From: PNOJ01 sp016706845
Lineage (GTDB): Bacteria; Krumholzibacteriota; Krumholzibacteriia; LZORAL124-64-63
Direction: 5' to 3'
DNA: 64,000 bases
Assembly (NCBI GenBank): GCA_016706845.1
Contig: JADJIV010000001.1
Location: 124,001 to 188,000, forward strand
Part shown: one piece after another, positions 36,752 to 45,475 of the stretch
How positions within the stretch are numbered: position 1 is the stretch's first letter
Layout: each line of letters opens with the position of its first letter
Translations under genes and position numbers: made by a program
The notes under the pieces: model-generated
The model's input: only the letters and a program-made list of their open reading frames with translations
Database searches by the model: none
What the model was told of the DNA's origin: nothing

Positions 36752-38147
36752 TGCGCCGCTGCTCCTTGTGGATGATGTTCGTCAGGGAGACGGCCTTCTC
36801 CTCCATCTCGCCGATGATCTCCTCGACGCGGCGCGACAGGAAGGTGTGCAGGAGCATGACGGGGATCGCGATGAACAGGCCGACCTCGGTGGTGATGAGC
36901 GCCTCGCTGATGCCGCCCGACATGAGCTTGGGATCGCCCGTGCCGAACATGGTGATCACCTGGAAGGTCTCGATCATGCCGGTCACCGTACCCAGCAGGC
37001 CCAGCAGCGGCGCCACCGCGCCGAAGATGGCGAGGGTCGAGAGGCCGCGCTCCAGGCGCGGCAGCTCGCGCAGGATGGACTCCTGCAGGACGCTCTCGAG
37101 CGTCTCGCGGTCCTCGTGCCGCGAGAGCAGGCCGGCCTCGATGACGTGGTTGACCGGGGAGTGCTCGCCCTTGTGGCGGCGCACGATGTCCTCGCACTCG
37201 CCCCAGTTGCCCTCGGCAGCCAGGCGGTTGACCCGGGTCATGTACTTGTCGGTGTTGCGGCCGACCTTGTTGAGGAACTTCACCTTGTAGATGACGAGGC
37301 CCAGCGAGGCCAGCGCGATGAGGCCCAGCGGGTACATCAGCGGCCCGCCCGCCCGCATCTCCTCGCGGAAGGTGCGGCGGTGCGTGATGCCGCTCAGGGC
37401 GGCGCCGCCGGAGAGGTCCACGACGACCGACTCGCCGCGCCCCGTCAGGTACTTGTCCAGGAGCGAGCGCATGCCCCGGCCGGGCAGCGTGGTCAGCGCG
37501 GTGAAGCGGGCGGAATTCGGCGCGTAGCGCAGGAACCCGGTCTCGCCGGCGTGCCGGTAGAGGGCGGTGAACTTGCCGATGGTCATCACCTGGCCGACGA
37601 CTTCCTTGCCGGAGCGGTCCACGAAGGGCGCGTCGCGGAGGATCACCTGGCCCGCCCGGTCGATCTCGTCGAAGTAGAGGGCGGTCATCGCCGCCACGTC
37701 GTCCACGCCCGGGAAATAACCGCTGTCGAGGAGGGGGGCGACCTTGGCCGGACGCTCGGGCGAGAGGGCGGTCAGCTGCGAGTTCTCGAGCATCGTCCCG
37801 AGATCGCGCGCCGCCGGGCGCACGTTGCCGGAGATCTCGCGGAACTCCAGCTCGCTCTCCGCCCACGCCTTCTCCAGGTCGGCCAGCCGCTTCTCGCCGG
37901 CTTCTCGCCGGCGCTCCAGGGCCGCCAGTTCCGCATCCAGGCGCGACCGCCCGCTCTCGAGCTCCGCCACTTTGGCGTTCAGCGCCGCGCTGTCGGCGAG
38001 GATTTTCTGTTCCGCCGCGAGGGCTTCGGTTTCCGCGCGGGTCCGGTCGGCTGCCGCCTTGAGCGCGGCTTCGCGCATGTCCTGGCCCGGGGCGGCGCCC
38101 GCGGCGAAGACGAGCGCGGCGGTGATCAACAGAGCGCGCATCTTCAT
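36723..38147 (-). CDS. ttpC: TtpC-like fusion: periplasmic coiled coil plus MotA/TolQ/ExbB domain
   Basis: 474 residues. A signal peptide (about 1-22) precedes a coiled-coil region rich in Ala, Glu and Arg (about 25-105), then a mixed domain and, from about residue 265, an ExbB-type channel domain (AVAPLLGLLGTVTGMIETFQ, TEVGLFIAIPVMLLHTFLSRR). This layout matches TtpC of the Vibrio TonB2 system, an extra ExbB-like subunit needed there for iron-siderophore uptake. The same order DUF3450-ttpC-exbB-exbD-tonB-TPR is seen here. It overlaps DUF3450 upstream by four bases. Confidence 0.87.
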   Translation of the reverse strand: MKMRALLITAALVFAAGAAPGQDMREAALKAAADRTRAETEALAAEQKILADSAALNAKVAELESGRSRLDAELAALERRREAGEKRLADLEKAWAESELEFREISGNVRPAARDLGTMLENSQLTALSPERPAKVAPLLDSGYFPGVDDVAAMTALYFDEIDRAGQVILRDAPFVDRSGKEVVGQVMTIGKFTALYRHAGETGFLRYAPNSARFTALTTLPGRGMRSLLDKYLTGRGESVVVDLSGGAALSGITHRRTFREEMRAGGPLMYPLGLIALASLGLVIYKVKFLNKVGRNTDKYMTRVNRLAAEGNWGECEDIVRRHKGEHSPVNHVIEAGLLSRHEDRETLESVLQESILRELPRLERGLSTLAIFGAVAPLLGLLGTVTGMIETFQVITMFGTGDPKLMSGGISEALITTEVGLFIAIPVMLLHTFLSRRVEEIIGEMEEKAVSLTNIIHKEQRRNADTVAARA

Positions 38148-38896
38148 CGCGTGATCCTCCCCAACGGCAAGGCGATCAGTTCGGTGGGCCGCGTGCGGGA
38201 TGCCATGTCCATGGCCTCCCCGATGGCCCGGGCGTGTTTGCGGGGCAACTCGTGCCAGCTCGCCGACGAGCGGTCGAACTCGCCGACGCGCTTGCCGTCG
38301 GGCGTGCGCCAGAACAGCGACAGCCTTCCGATCCGCAGCACGTCCACGCTCAGGGGGGACCCGTCCAGGCTGATCTCCTGCTCCCCCACCTCCACCGTGC
38401 CGCCGTAGCCGGCCTCCACCTGCAGCGCCTCGAGCAGCCGGCGCAGCTTCTCGGCCGACGAGACGTCGGGCCGGGCCAGCTCCGCCTTCAACGACTCGAG
38501 GCGGCGCGCCCGCTCCTCGGGCAGGAACGGCAGGTCCCGCGCCACGTGCGTCTCCAGCCGGCCCAGGATCACCGACAGGGTGTCGCCGATCCCGTTGCGC
38601 AGGCGCACGGCCTCGCCGAGCCGCCGTTCGTATTCCGCGATCCTGGCCTCGAGCGCCTGCACCTGGCCGGCCTGGTAGTCGCGCCGCGCCTCGAGGTAGG
38701 CGACGTCGGCCTTCGCCGACCGGTAGCGGGACTGCAGCGTCCCCGCCTGCTGCGCCCACTCGTCCTTGCGGACCTGGGTCTGCTGCTGGATGCCGAGGGT
38801 GCCGTCCACGGTGCCGCGCACGTCCGGCGCCTGCGCCTGGGCGGCCGCTGGCGCCAGCCAGCACAGCAGCGCGAGGAAGACGGGGAATCTGGCCAT
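38144..38896 (-). CDS. DUF3450-family periplasmic coiled-coil protein
   Basis: 250 residues: a signal peptide (about 1-22), then a long coiled coil (about 35-110, ADVAYLEARRDYQAGQVQAL and similar) and a compact C-terminal domain (LSVDVLRIGRLSLFWRTPDG) typical of DUF3450. Proteins of this family precede ttpC in TonB2-type clusters, where they probably support receptor energisation. The ATG at 38896 is chosen because it opens directly onto the signal peptide; an upstream ATG at 38953 would add 19 basic residues. It is the first gene of the minus-strand TonB operon and is divergent from the receptor gene. Confidence 0.83.
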   Translation of the reverse strand: MARFPVFLALLCWLAPAAAQAQAPDVRGTVDGTLGIQQQTQVRKDEWAQQAGTLQSRYRSAKADVAYLEARRDYQAGQVQALEARIAEYERRLGEAVRLRNGIGDTLSVILGRLETHVARDLPFLPEERARRLESLKAELARPDVSSAEKLRRLLEALQVEAGYGGTVEVGEQEISLDGSPLSVDVLRIGRLSLFWRTPDGKRVGEFDRSSASWHELPRKHARAIGEAMDMASRTRPTELIALPLGRITR

Positions 38897-39165
38897 GCCT
38901 GGTCCTTCCTGAGCGGTGGCGGCGCGTCGGCGCCGGCGAAACCGGTTCGTCATCCGAGCGCAGTCTAGCTTCGGATTGTGGAGAAGAAGCGAACGGCGCG
39001 TGAAAACTGCATGAAGGCGGAGCCGTTCATCGGCGTTTCACATCCGATTAGCCGAATTCTCGGCGGGCTTGAACTTCCCGCGCACATTGCGCGACTAGAC
39101 TTTCCCTCGATCCGCGACCATCGGCCGCGCCACTTTCGCCACCCCGACCAGGGACGCACTGACGC

Positions 39166-41964
39166 ATGAACGAACGCCGTCTCCCGATCCCGGCCGCCGC
39201 CGCCCTGCTCTGGCTCTCCTTCGCCGCCACCGCCCACGCCCAGCAGGGTGCGATCAGCGGGGTCGTGGTCGACGACGCGTCGGGCGCGCCCATCGCCGGC
39301 GCGAGTGTCCTGGTCGTGGGCACCGCCGCCGGCGCGACCACCGACCTAGACGGGCGCTTCGCCATCGCCGTGCCGGCCCCTGCCGTCTACGACCTGCGGG
39401 TGACCTTCGAGGACCGCCCCGCCGAGACCGTCGCGGCCGTGGCCGTGGAGCTGCAGGGCGAGACCGTCCTGCGCATCCGGCTGGGCCGGCCGCTGGGCGC
39501 GGAGACCGACGAGGAAGGCGCGCTCGCCTTCCAGCTCGAGGACCTGCGGGTGACCGGCGAGCGTGTCCTGTCCACCGACACCGGCATCCTGGTCGAGCGC
39601 ATGAAGGAAGTGACCATCGGCGACGCGATCAGCGCCGCCCAGATCGCCCAGTCCCCCGACGGCACCAGCAGCGACGCCCTGCGGCGCGTGACGGGCCTCT
39701 CGATCGTGGACGACAAGTACGTCTTCGTGCGCGGCGTGACCGACCGCTACAACGGCACCTCGCTGAACGGCGTGGCGGTGACCAGCACCGACACCGACAC
39801 TGACCGCAAGAGCTTCTCCTTCGACATGATCCCGGCCAACCTGCTGGCCAACACCGTGGTCGTGAAGACCGCCACCCCGGACCTGCCGGGCGACTTCAGC
39901 GGCGGCTTCGTGAAGGTGAGCACCCTGGAGTTCCCGGACACGCGCTCGCTGCGCTGGAACTGGTCCGCCGGCTACGGCGAGGGCACCTCGGGCGATCCCT
40001 TCTGGACCTCGACGGGCAGCGGCCGCGACTGGCTGGGCCAGGACGACGGCGCGCGCGCCCTGCCGCAGGGCCTGACCGGCAACGACCTGGCGCGCGCCCT
40101 GCCCAACAACTGGACGCCGCGCCGCGGCAAGGCGCCCCTGGACCGCTCGCTGGGCTTCTCCTACGGGGACCGCTGGCGGTGGGGCGGGCGCGAGCTGGGC
40201 CTGGTGACGGCCCTCTCCTACAAGACCTCCCGCAACACCGAGGAGTACACCGACAGCCCGGTGTCGGTGCTGGTCGTCGACATGCCGGACCCGCTCGAGG
40301 ACATCGTCCTGGAATCCCGCCCCTGGGACATGACCGGCGTGCGCCACGAGTCGAGCCTGCTGATCGGCGCCCTGGCGAACGTGAACCTCAAACTTTCGGA
40401 GCGCCACAAGCTGAGCCTCAAATCGAATGCCAGCCGCGCGTCCAGGGAGAAGGTGCAGTTCATGTCGGGCGACGACGAGAACGCCGGCCCGACGACGCGG
40501 CAGACCATCGTCTGGAACCAGCGCGAGCTGTGGCTGGCGCAGATCGGCGGCGAGCACGACCTCGCCGACGGGGAGCGGGCGCCCGGCTTCTCCTGGAACT
40601 GGCACCGCTCGTCCTCGGACGCCGCCGAACCCGACCGCAAGCACCTCGAGTACAGCCTCACCGCCGACGAGTCCTACACCCACAAGGAGAACTACCGCAC
40701 CTGGTCGGCCCTGGCCGAGGACAGCGACGGCGGCGGCCTGGACGCCCACCTGCCCCTGCTGGGCGGCGAGTTCAAGGCCGGCGCGGGCCGCGAGTCGCGG
40801 GAGCGCGCCTACGGCATCGACGCCTTCGCGGCCGACGCCTCCCAGATCACCGGCGCCAACGCCGGCATCACGCAGTGGGGGACCGGGAGCATCTTCATCC
40901 CGGAGAACTTCGGGCCCGGGAAGTTCCGTTTCGTCCCGATCACCGTCTTCACGGGCGCCTACCAGGGCACCCACGAGCTGCGCACCTGGTACGCGATGTA
41001 CGACCGGGAGCTGCGCCTCGGCGGGCTCGACCTGCGCCTGACCGGCGGCGTGCGCTGGGAGGATTCCGACCAGCAGGTCCTCACGCGGGCCGAGGCCGGG
41101 GACACCACGTCGGTCCTCTCGCGCATCGACCACCGCGACGCCCTGCCCTCGGGCAACCTCACCTGGCGCGCCTCCGACCGGCTGAACCTGCGGCTGGCCT
41201 ACTACGCCTCGGTGAACCGGCCCGAGTTCCGCGAGATGTCCGACGTGCTGTACTTCGACTTCAACACCTTCCAGAACGTCAAGGGCAACCCCGACCTCAG
41301 GCGCGCCACCGTCGACAACTACGACTTCCGGCTGGAGTTCTTCCCGCAGGAGGGCGAGGTCCTCGCCGCGAGCTGGTTCCGCAAGACCTTCGTCGACGCC
41401 ATCGAGGAGCGCCTCATCCCCTCGCCCGAGCGCTTCGTACGCACCTGGTTCAACTCGGAGCGCGGCTCGAACGAGGGCTACGAGCTGGAGTACCGCCGCG
41501 GCCTGGGCTGCTTCTGGGGCGCGCTGGCCCCCTTCACCGTGACCGCCAACTACACGCGCGTGACCTCGGCGATCGAGTACGTGGACTCGCAGACCAACGA
41601 GCAGGGCGAGCGGATCGACACGGTCAAGGAGCGCGTCATGCAGGGGCAGTCCCCCTGGTCCCTGAACCTGTCGCTCGCCTGGCGGCAGGCGGACTGGGGC
41701 ACCCACGCCAGCGTCCTCTACAACCGCGTCGGCCGCCGCCTGGACGCCGTGGGCGACTCGCGCGACGAGGACGCCTACGAGGAGTCGCGCCGCCAGCTCG
41801 ACGCCGCCCTGTCGCAGGCGCTCGGCAAGGGCTGGAAGCTCAAGGCCACCGCCCGCAACCTGCTCGACGAGGACGAGGAGATCACCCTCGGCGACGAGGG
41901 CCGGCCCTACCAGAAGATCACACGGGGCGTGAGCTACGCCCTGTCGTTCAGCCTGGACCTGTGA
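39166..41964 (+). CDS. TonB-dependent outer-membrane receptor with carboxypeptidase-regulatory-like domain
   Basis: 932 residues. A signal peptide (about 1-26) is followed by a carboxypeptidase-D-regulatory-like domain (GAISGVVVDDASGAPIAGA, about 29-110), a plug domain (IAQSPDGTSSDALRRVTGL, YVFVRGVTDRYNGTSLNGV) and a 22-strand-type barrel with alternating aromatic residues (for example FKAGAGRESRERAYGID, NLRLAYYASVNRPEFREM). It ends YALSFSLDL, a typical barrel terminus. It would import a large or scarce substrate using the adjacent divergent TonB/TtpC system; iron complex, phosphate compound or glycan cannot be distinguished. The 269-base gap to the TonB operon must hold both promoters. Confidence 0.9.
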   Translation: MNERRLPIPAAAALLWLSFAATAHAQQGAISGVVVDDASGAPIAGASVLVVGTAAGATTDLDGRFAIAVPAPAVYDLRVTFEDRPAETVAAVAVELQGETVLRIRLGRPLGAETDEEGALAFQLEDLRVTGERVLSTDTGILVERMKEVTIGDAISAAQIAQSPDGTSSDALRRVTGLSIVDDKYVFVRGVTDRYNGTSLNGVAVTSTDTDTDRKSFSFDMIPANLLANTVVVKTATPDLPGDFSGGFVKVSTLEFPDTRSLRWNWSAGYGEGTSGDPFWTSTGSGRDWLGQDDGARALPQGLTGNDLARALPNNWTPRRGKAPLDRSLGFSYGDRWRWGGRELGLVTALSYKTSRNTEEYTDSPVSVLVVDMPDPLEDIVLESRPWDMTGVRHESSLLIGALANVNLKLSERHKLSLKSNASRASREKVQFMSGDDENAGPTTRQTIVWNQRELWLAQIGGEHDLADGERAPGFSWNWHRSSSDAAEPDRKHLEYSLTADESYTHKENYRTWSALAEDSDGGGLDAHLPLLGGEFKAGAGRESRERAYGIDAFAADASQITGANAGITQWGTGSIFIPENFGPGKFRFVPITVFTGAYQGTHELRTWYAMYDRELRLGGLDLRLTGGVRWEDSDQQVLTRAEAGDTTSVLSRIDHRDALPSGNLTWRASDRLNLRLAYYASVNRPEFREMSDVLYFDFNTFQNVKGNPDLRRATVDNYDFRLEFFPQEGEVLAASWFRKTFVDAIEERLIPSPERFVRTWFNSERGSNEGYELEYRRGLGCFWGALAPFTVTANYTRVTSAIEYVDSQTNEQGERIDTVKERVMQGQSPWSLNLSLAWRQADWGTHASVLYNRVGRRLDAVGDSRDEDAYEESRRQLDAALSQALGKGWKLKATARNLLDEDEEITLGDEGRPYQKITRGVSYALSFSLDL

Positions 41965-42220
41965 GCGCGCCGCGGCGCGCCCGCCGGTCCGCCACCGCCG
42001 GCCAGGGAGGTACGACCGCCGAAGAACGCGAGATCGCTCGAGTGATCCAACCGGGAACGTCGAGCCGAGCCGTCACCAATCCGCACGTGATCCGCTTCCA
42101 TTCGCGGGTCCTTGACTTGACGACGACACGACGGCGACGCGGGACGGGACCGCACGGATGCCGGGGAGAACGATGATGAAACGACAACGCGCGACACCAC
42201 CCTACGGGAGGAGATACTCC

Positions 42221-43921
42221 ATGAAGTCCAAGTCGCAGCTGTCCAAGATGCTGCTGATCGCCCTGACCCTGCTGATGGGTCTGGGCGCCGTGGCCGAGGC
42301 CACGCCGCCGCCTGTCTACCACGGACAGGCGATCCTCGGGCCTGGCCTGAACTCCGGCCGGACCGGCTACTCCCAGACCTGGAACCGCACCCTGTCCCCC
42401 GACACCCTCTACACCCTGACCGGCCTCTACTACGTGGAGAACGGCTACACCCTGACCATCCCCGCCGGCACGGTCTGCCAGGCCGACACCGCGGCCACGC
42501 TGATCATCACCCGCGGCGCCAAGATCTACGCCGAGGGCACCGCCGAGCAGCCCATCGTCTTCACCAGCCGCAAGCTGGAGGGGCAGCGCGCCCCGGGCGA
42601 TTGGGGCGGCGTCATGATCCTGGGCAGCGCTCCGGTGAACAAGGTCGATCCCCTGATCGAGGGCGGCATCATCGGCGGCACCTACGGCGGCACCGACCCC
42701 AACGACGACAGCGGCGTGATGAAGTACGTGCGCATCGAGTTCTGCGGCTACCGCTTCCAGCTCAACAACGAGGTCAACGGCCTGACCATGGGCGGCGTCG
42801 GCGCCGGCACGGAGATCCACCACATCCAGGTCAGCTACGCCGACGACGACTCCTACGAGTGGTTCGGCGGCACCGTGAACTGCGACCACCTGGTGTGCTT
42901 CGGCGGCACCGACGACGAGTTCGACACCGACTTCGGCTACACGGGCAACGTCCAGTTCGCCTTCGGCATGAAGGACCTGAACAAGTGGGATCCCACGGGC
43001 GAGACCAACGGCTTCGAGTCGGACAACGACGGCAGCTCGACCTCCCAGGCGACGCCGTTCACCCACCCCCACTTCTCGAACGTCACCCTGGTCGGCCCCG
43101 AGCGCACCGACGCCCTGGTCGGCAACCTGCCCGCGGGCCACAAGTTCCAGTTCGCGGGCGTGCTGCGCCGCTCGACCCGCACCAGCATCTACAACTCGGT
43201 CATCATGGGCTACCCCTGGGGCATGTCGGTCCGCGACGCCTTCACCCAGGCCAGCGCCCTGACCGACGTCCTGCAGCTCCGCAACCTCAGCCTCCAGGCC
43301 TCGGTGCTCGAGCCCGGCTCGGCCACCGTGCACGACGAGGGCCGCTGGGCCGGCATCGTCACCTGGTACAACACGGCGGCCTACGCCAACACCGGCTCGG
43401 CCCCGCGCAACCCCAGCGCGATCGGCCTGACCGACCTCAGCGACTTCAACCACCCGAACCCGGTGCCGGCGGCCGGCTCCGAGCTGATCGGCACCGCCGA
43501 CTTCAGCGCCCCCGCCCTGGCCGGCTTCGCGGTCACCACGTACCGCGGCGCCTTCGACCCCGCCCTGCCGATGGACCAGCAGTGGACCGCCGGCTGGACG
43601 AACTTCAACCCGCAGGGCACGGCCTACGTCACCGCCGTCGGCGACGGCCCGGCCGCCGCCCCGCGCGCGGTCCTGGCCAGCTACCCGAACCCGTTCAACC
43701 CCTCGACTGCCGTCAAGTTCAGCGTGCCGCGCAGCGGCCACGTGAGCCTGAAGGTCTTCGACATGCGCGGCCGCGAGGTGGCCGTGCTGGTTGACGGAAA
43801 CGTCGAAGCCGGCGAGCACACCGCGGTGTTCGCGCCCTCCGACCTGTCCTCGGGCACGTACTTCCTGCGCCTGAGCGGCAACGGCTTCACGCAGAACGGC
43901 ACCGTGCAGCTGGTGAAGTAG
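42221..43921 (+). CDS. Secreted repeat-rich (beta-helix-like) protein with FlgD-like C-terminal domain
   Basis: 566 residues with a signal peptide (about 1-27) and a mature part rich in Gly, Asn and Asp (TLTIPAGTVCQADTAATLII, AEGTAEQPIVFTSR, GDWGGVMILG). This resembles parallel beta-helix surface proteins found beside TonB receptors. The last 80 or so residues are a FlgD-Ig-like sorting domain (ASYPNPFNPSTAVKFSVP ... GTYFLRLSG). A very strong GGGAGGAG site fixes the ATG at 42221. It follows the receptor by 256 bases on the same strand, then a terminator hairpin. The pair probably cooperates at the surface, for example in substrate capture; the substrate is unknown. Confidence 0.8.
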   Translation: MKSKSQLSKMLLIALTLLMGLGAVAEATPPPVYHGQAILGPGLNSGRTGYSQTWNRTLSPDTLYTLTGLYYVENGYTLTIPAGTVCQADTAATLIITRGAKIYAEGTAEQPIVFTSRKLEGQRAPGDWGGVMILGSAPVNKVDPLIEGGIIGGTYGGTDPNDDSGVMKYVRIEFCGYRFQLNNEVNGLTMGGVGAGTEIHHIQVSYADDDSYEWFGGTVNCDHLVCFGGTDDEFDTDFGYTGNVQFAFGMKDLNKWDPTGETNGFESDNDGSSTSQATPFTHPHFSNVTLVGPERTDALVGNLPAGHKFQFAGVLRRSTRTSIYNSVIMGYPWGMSVRDAFTQASALTDVLQLRNLSLQASVLEPGSATVHDEGRWAGIVTWYNTAAYANTGSAPRNPSAIGLTDLSDFNHPNPVPAAGSELIGTADFSAPALAGFAVTTYRGAFDPALPMDQQWTAGWTNFNPQGTAYVTAVGDGPAAAPRAVLASYPNPFNPSTAVKFSVPRSGHVSLKVFDMRGREVAVLVDGNVEAGEHTAVFAPSDLSSGTYFLRLSGNGFTQNGTVQLVK

Positions 43922-43972
43922 CAGCTGACCGGCGAGCGCTTCGCGCCCGACGATCCCACACGGCCGAAGCGA

Positions 43973-43998
43973 GGAGGGCGCCCGCGGGGGCGCCCTCC
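43973..43998 (+). terminator. Strong hairpin terminator between convergent genes
   Basis: GGAGGGCGCCC (43973-43983) pairs perfectly with GGGCGCCCTCC (43988-43998) around a 4-base GCGG loop, followed by TTCATT. It lies 51 bases after the stop of the secreted protein and 35 bases from the hydG stop, so it can end transcription from the plus strand and possibly from the hyd operon. The T tail is short. Confidence 0.7.
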
Positions 43999-44032
43999 TT
44001 CATTCCCATGCGGAGTCATGCGCCGACGCGCC

Positions 44033-45475
44033 TCACTCGTACAAGTCGTGCTCCCCGTCCCGCGTCGCCTGCAGGCGGCGCCGCAGCGACTCCTTGGCCG
44101 TCCCCTCGGGGAAGGCCGCCAGCTCCCGCTCCACCAGCCGACGGCCGGCCTCGCGCGTGGGCCCGGACGCGTAGTCCTGCAGGTACTCCGTCAGCGTGAC
44201 CAGGGCGTTGGGCGTGCAGAAGCGCTCGATGAAGCCGGGGATGGCGTACTCCATGAAGTGCTCGCCGGTGCGGCCCATGCGGTAGCAGGCCGTGCAGAAG
44301 CTCGGCACGTGGTCGTCCTCGAGCAGCTCGCGCAGCACCTCGTCGAGCGGCCGCAGGTCGCTCAGGGCGAACTGCTCGCGGTCCATGACCTGGGCGTCGC
44401 CGGCCTCGGTGTAGCCGCCGATCTCGATGCGCGAGCCGGCGTCGATCTGCGAGACGCCGAAGCCCAGGATCTCGCGCCGCAGCGCCGCCGGCTCCCGCGC
44501 CGTCAGGATCATGCCGGCGTAGGGCACCGACAGGCGCAGGACGGCCACGAGCCGCTTGAAGTCGGCGTCGCTCACGAAGGGCGCGCCCGCGAGGTCGACG
44601 CCGCTCGCGGGCTGCAGCCGCGGGAAGCTCAGGGTGTGCGGGCCGACGCCGTAGCGCTCCCGCAGGTGGCGGGCGTGGGCCACCAGGCCCAGCACGTCGA
44701 AGCGCCAATCCGCCAGGCCGAACAGCGCGCCGATCCCGAAGTCGTCGCAGCCCGCCTCGAAGGCCCGGTGCGGGCTGTCCAGCCGGAAGTCGTAGTCGCC
44801 CTTGAAGGTGCGCGCGGGGTGGTAGCGGGCGTAGGTCGCCCGGTGGTACGTCTCCTGGAAGACCTGGTAGGTGCCGATGCCCGCCTCGTGGACGGTGCGG
44901 AAGCCCGCGACGTCCAGGGGCGCGGCGTTGATGTTCACGCGCCGGATCTCGCCGTGGCCGGTCCTGACCGCCGCGACGCGCCGCACCGTGTCGGCGATGA
45001 ACTCCGGCGTGTAGCGCGGGTGCTCGCCGAAGACCAGGATCAGGCGCTTGTGCCCGCTGCGCTCGAGGGCGGCGACCTGGGCCTCGACCTCGACCGGGGA
45101 GAGCGTGCGGCGCACCGAGTCGGGGTTGCTCGCGCGGAAGGCGCAGTACCCGCAGTCGTTGACGCAGAGGTTGCCGATGTAGAGCGGCGCGAACAGCACG
45201 ATGCGCCGGCCGTACACCTCGCGCTTCAGCCGGCGCGCCGCGTCGAAGATCTCCTCGACCAGGTCCGGCGCCTCGGCGCGCAGCAGCACGGCCGCCTCGT
45301 CCGGGGCGAGGGGCTCCTTCGCCAGGCTCCTGGCCAGCACGTCGCGCACCCGGGCGGCGTCCGGCGCGCCCTCCCCGATCAGCCGCTGGAATCCGGCCTC
45401 GTCGACGAAATCCGTGAAGCCGGCGCTCAGGGCGCGCTGCGGCGGGCGGCCGTCGGCGGGGCGGGACGCGCTCAT
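44033..45475 (-). CDS. hydG: [FeFe]-hydrogenase maturase HydG (radical SAM tyrosine lyase)
   Basis: 480 residues. HydG cleaves tyrosine to make the CO and cyanide ligands of the H-cluster. The radical-SAM motif CVNDCGYC (CX3CX2C, about residues 104-111) follows FAPLYIGNLCVN. The C-terminal auxiliary cluster motif is intact: CTAC then exactly 22 residues then Cys (CX2CX22C), which separates HydG from the related thiamine enzyme ThiH. It is the last gene of the rex-hyd operon, coupled to the receiver-kinase gene by an ATGA overlap. The partners HydE and HydF are not in the window and must lie elsewhere if the hydrogenase is functional. Confidence 0.92.
   Translation of the reverse strand: MSASRPADGRPPQRALSAGFTDFVDEAGFQRLIGEGAPDAARVRDVLARSLAKEPLAPDEAAVLLRAEAPDLVEEIFDAARRLKREVYGRRIVLFAPLYIGNLCVNDCGYCAFRASNPDSVRRTLSPVEVEAQVAALERSGHKRLILVFGEHPRYTPEFIADTVRRVAAVRTGHGEIRRVNINAAPLDVAGFRTVHEAGIGTYQVFQETYHRATYARYHPARTFKGDYDFRLDSPHRAFEAGCDDFGIGALFGLADWRFDVLGLVAHARHLRERYGVGPHTLSFPRLQPASGVDLAGAPFVSDADFKRLVAVLRLSVPYAGMILTAREPAALRREILGFGVSQIDAGSRIEIGGYTEAGDAQVMDREQFALSDLRPLDEVLRELLEDDHVPSFCTACYRMGRTGEHFMEYAIPGFIERFCTPNALVTLTEYLQDYASGPTREAGRRLVERELAAFPEGTAKESLRRRLQATRDGEHDLYE

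Noticed and set aside
44033..45475. Annotation of hydG as thiamine biosynthesis enzyme ThiH
   Set aside because: The CX2CX22C C-terminal cluster motif and the hydrogenase context fit HydG; ThiH lacks that motif.
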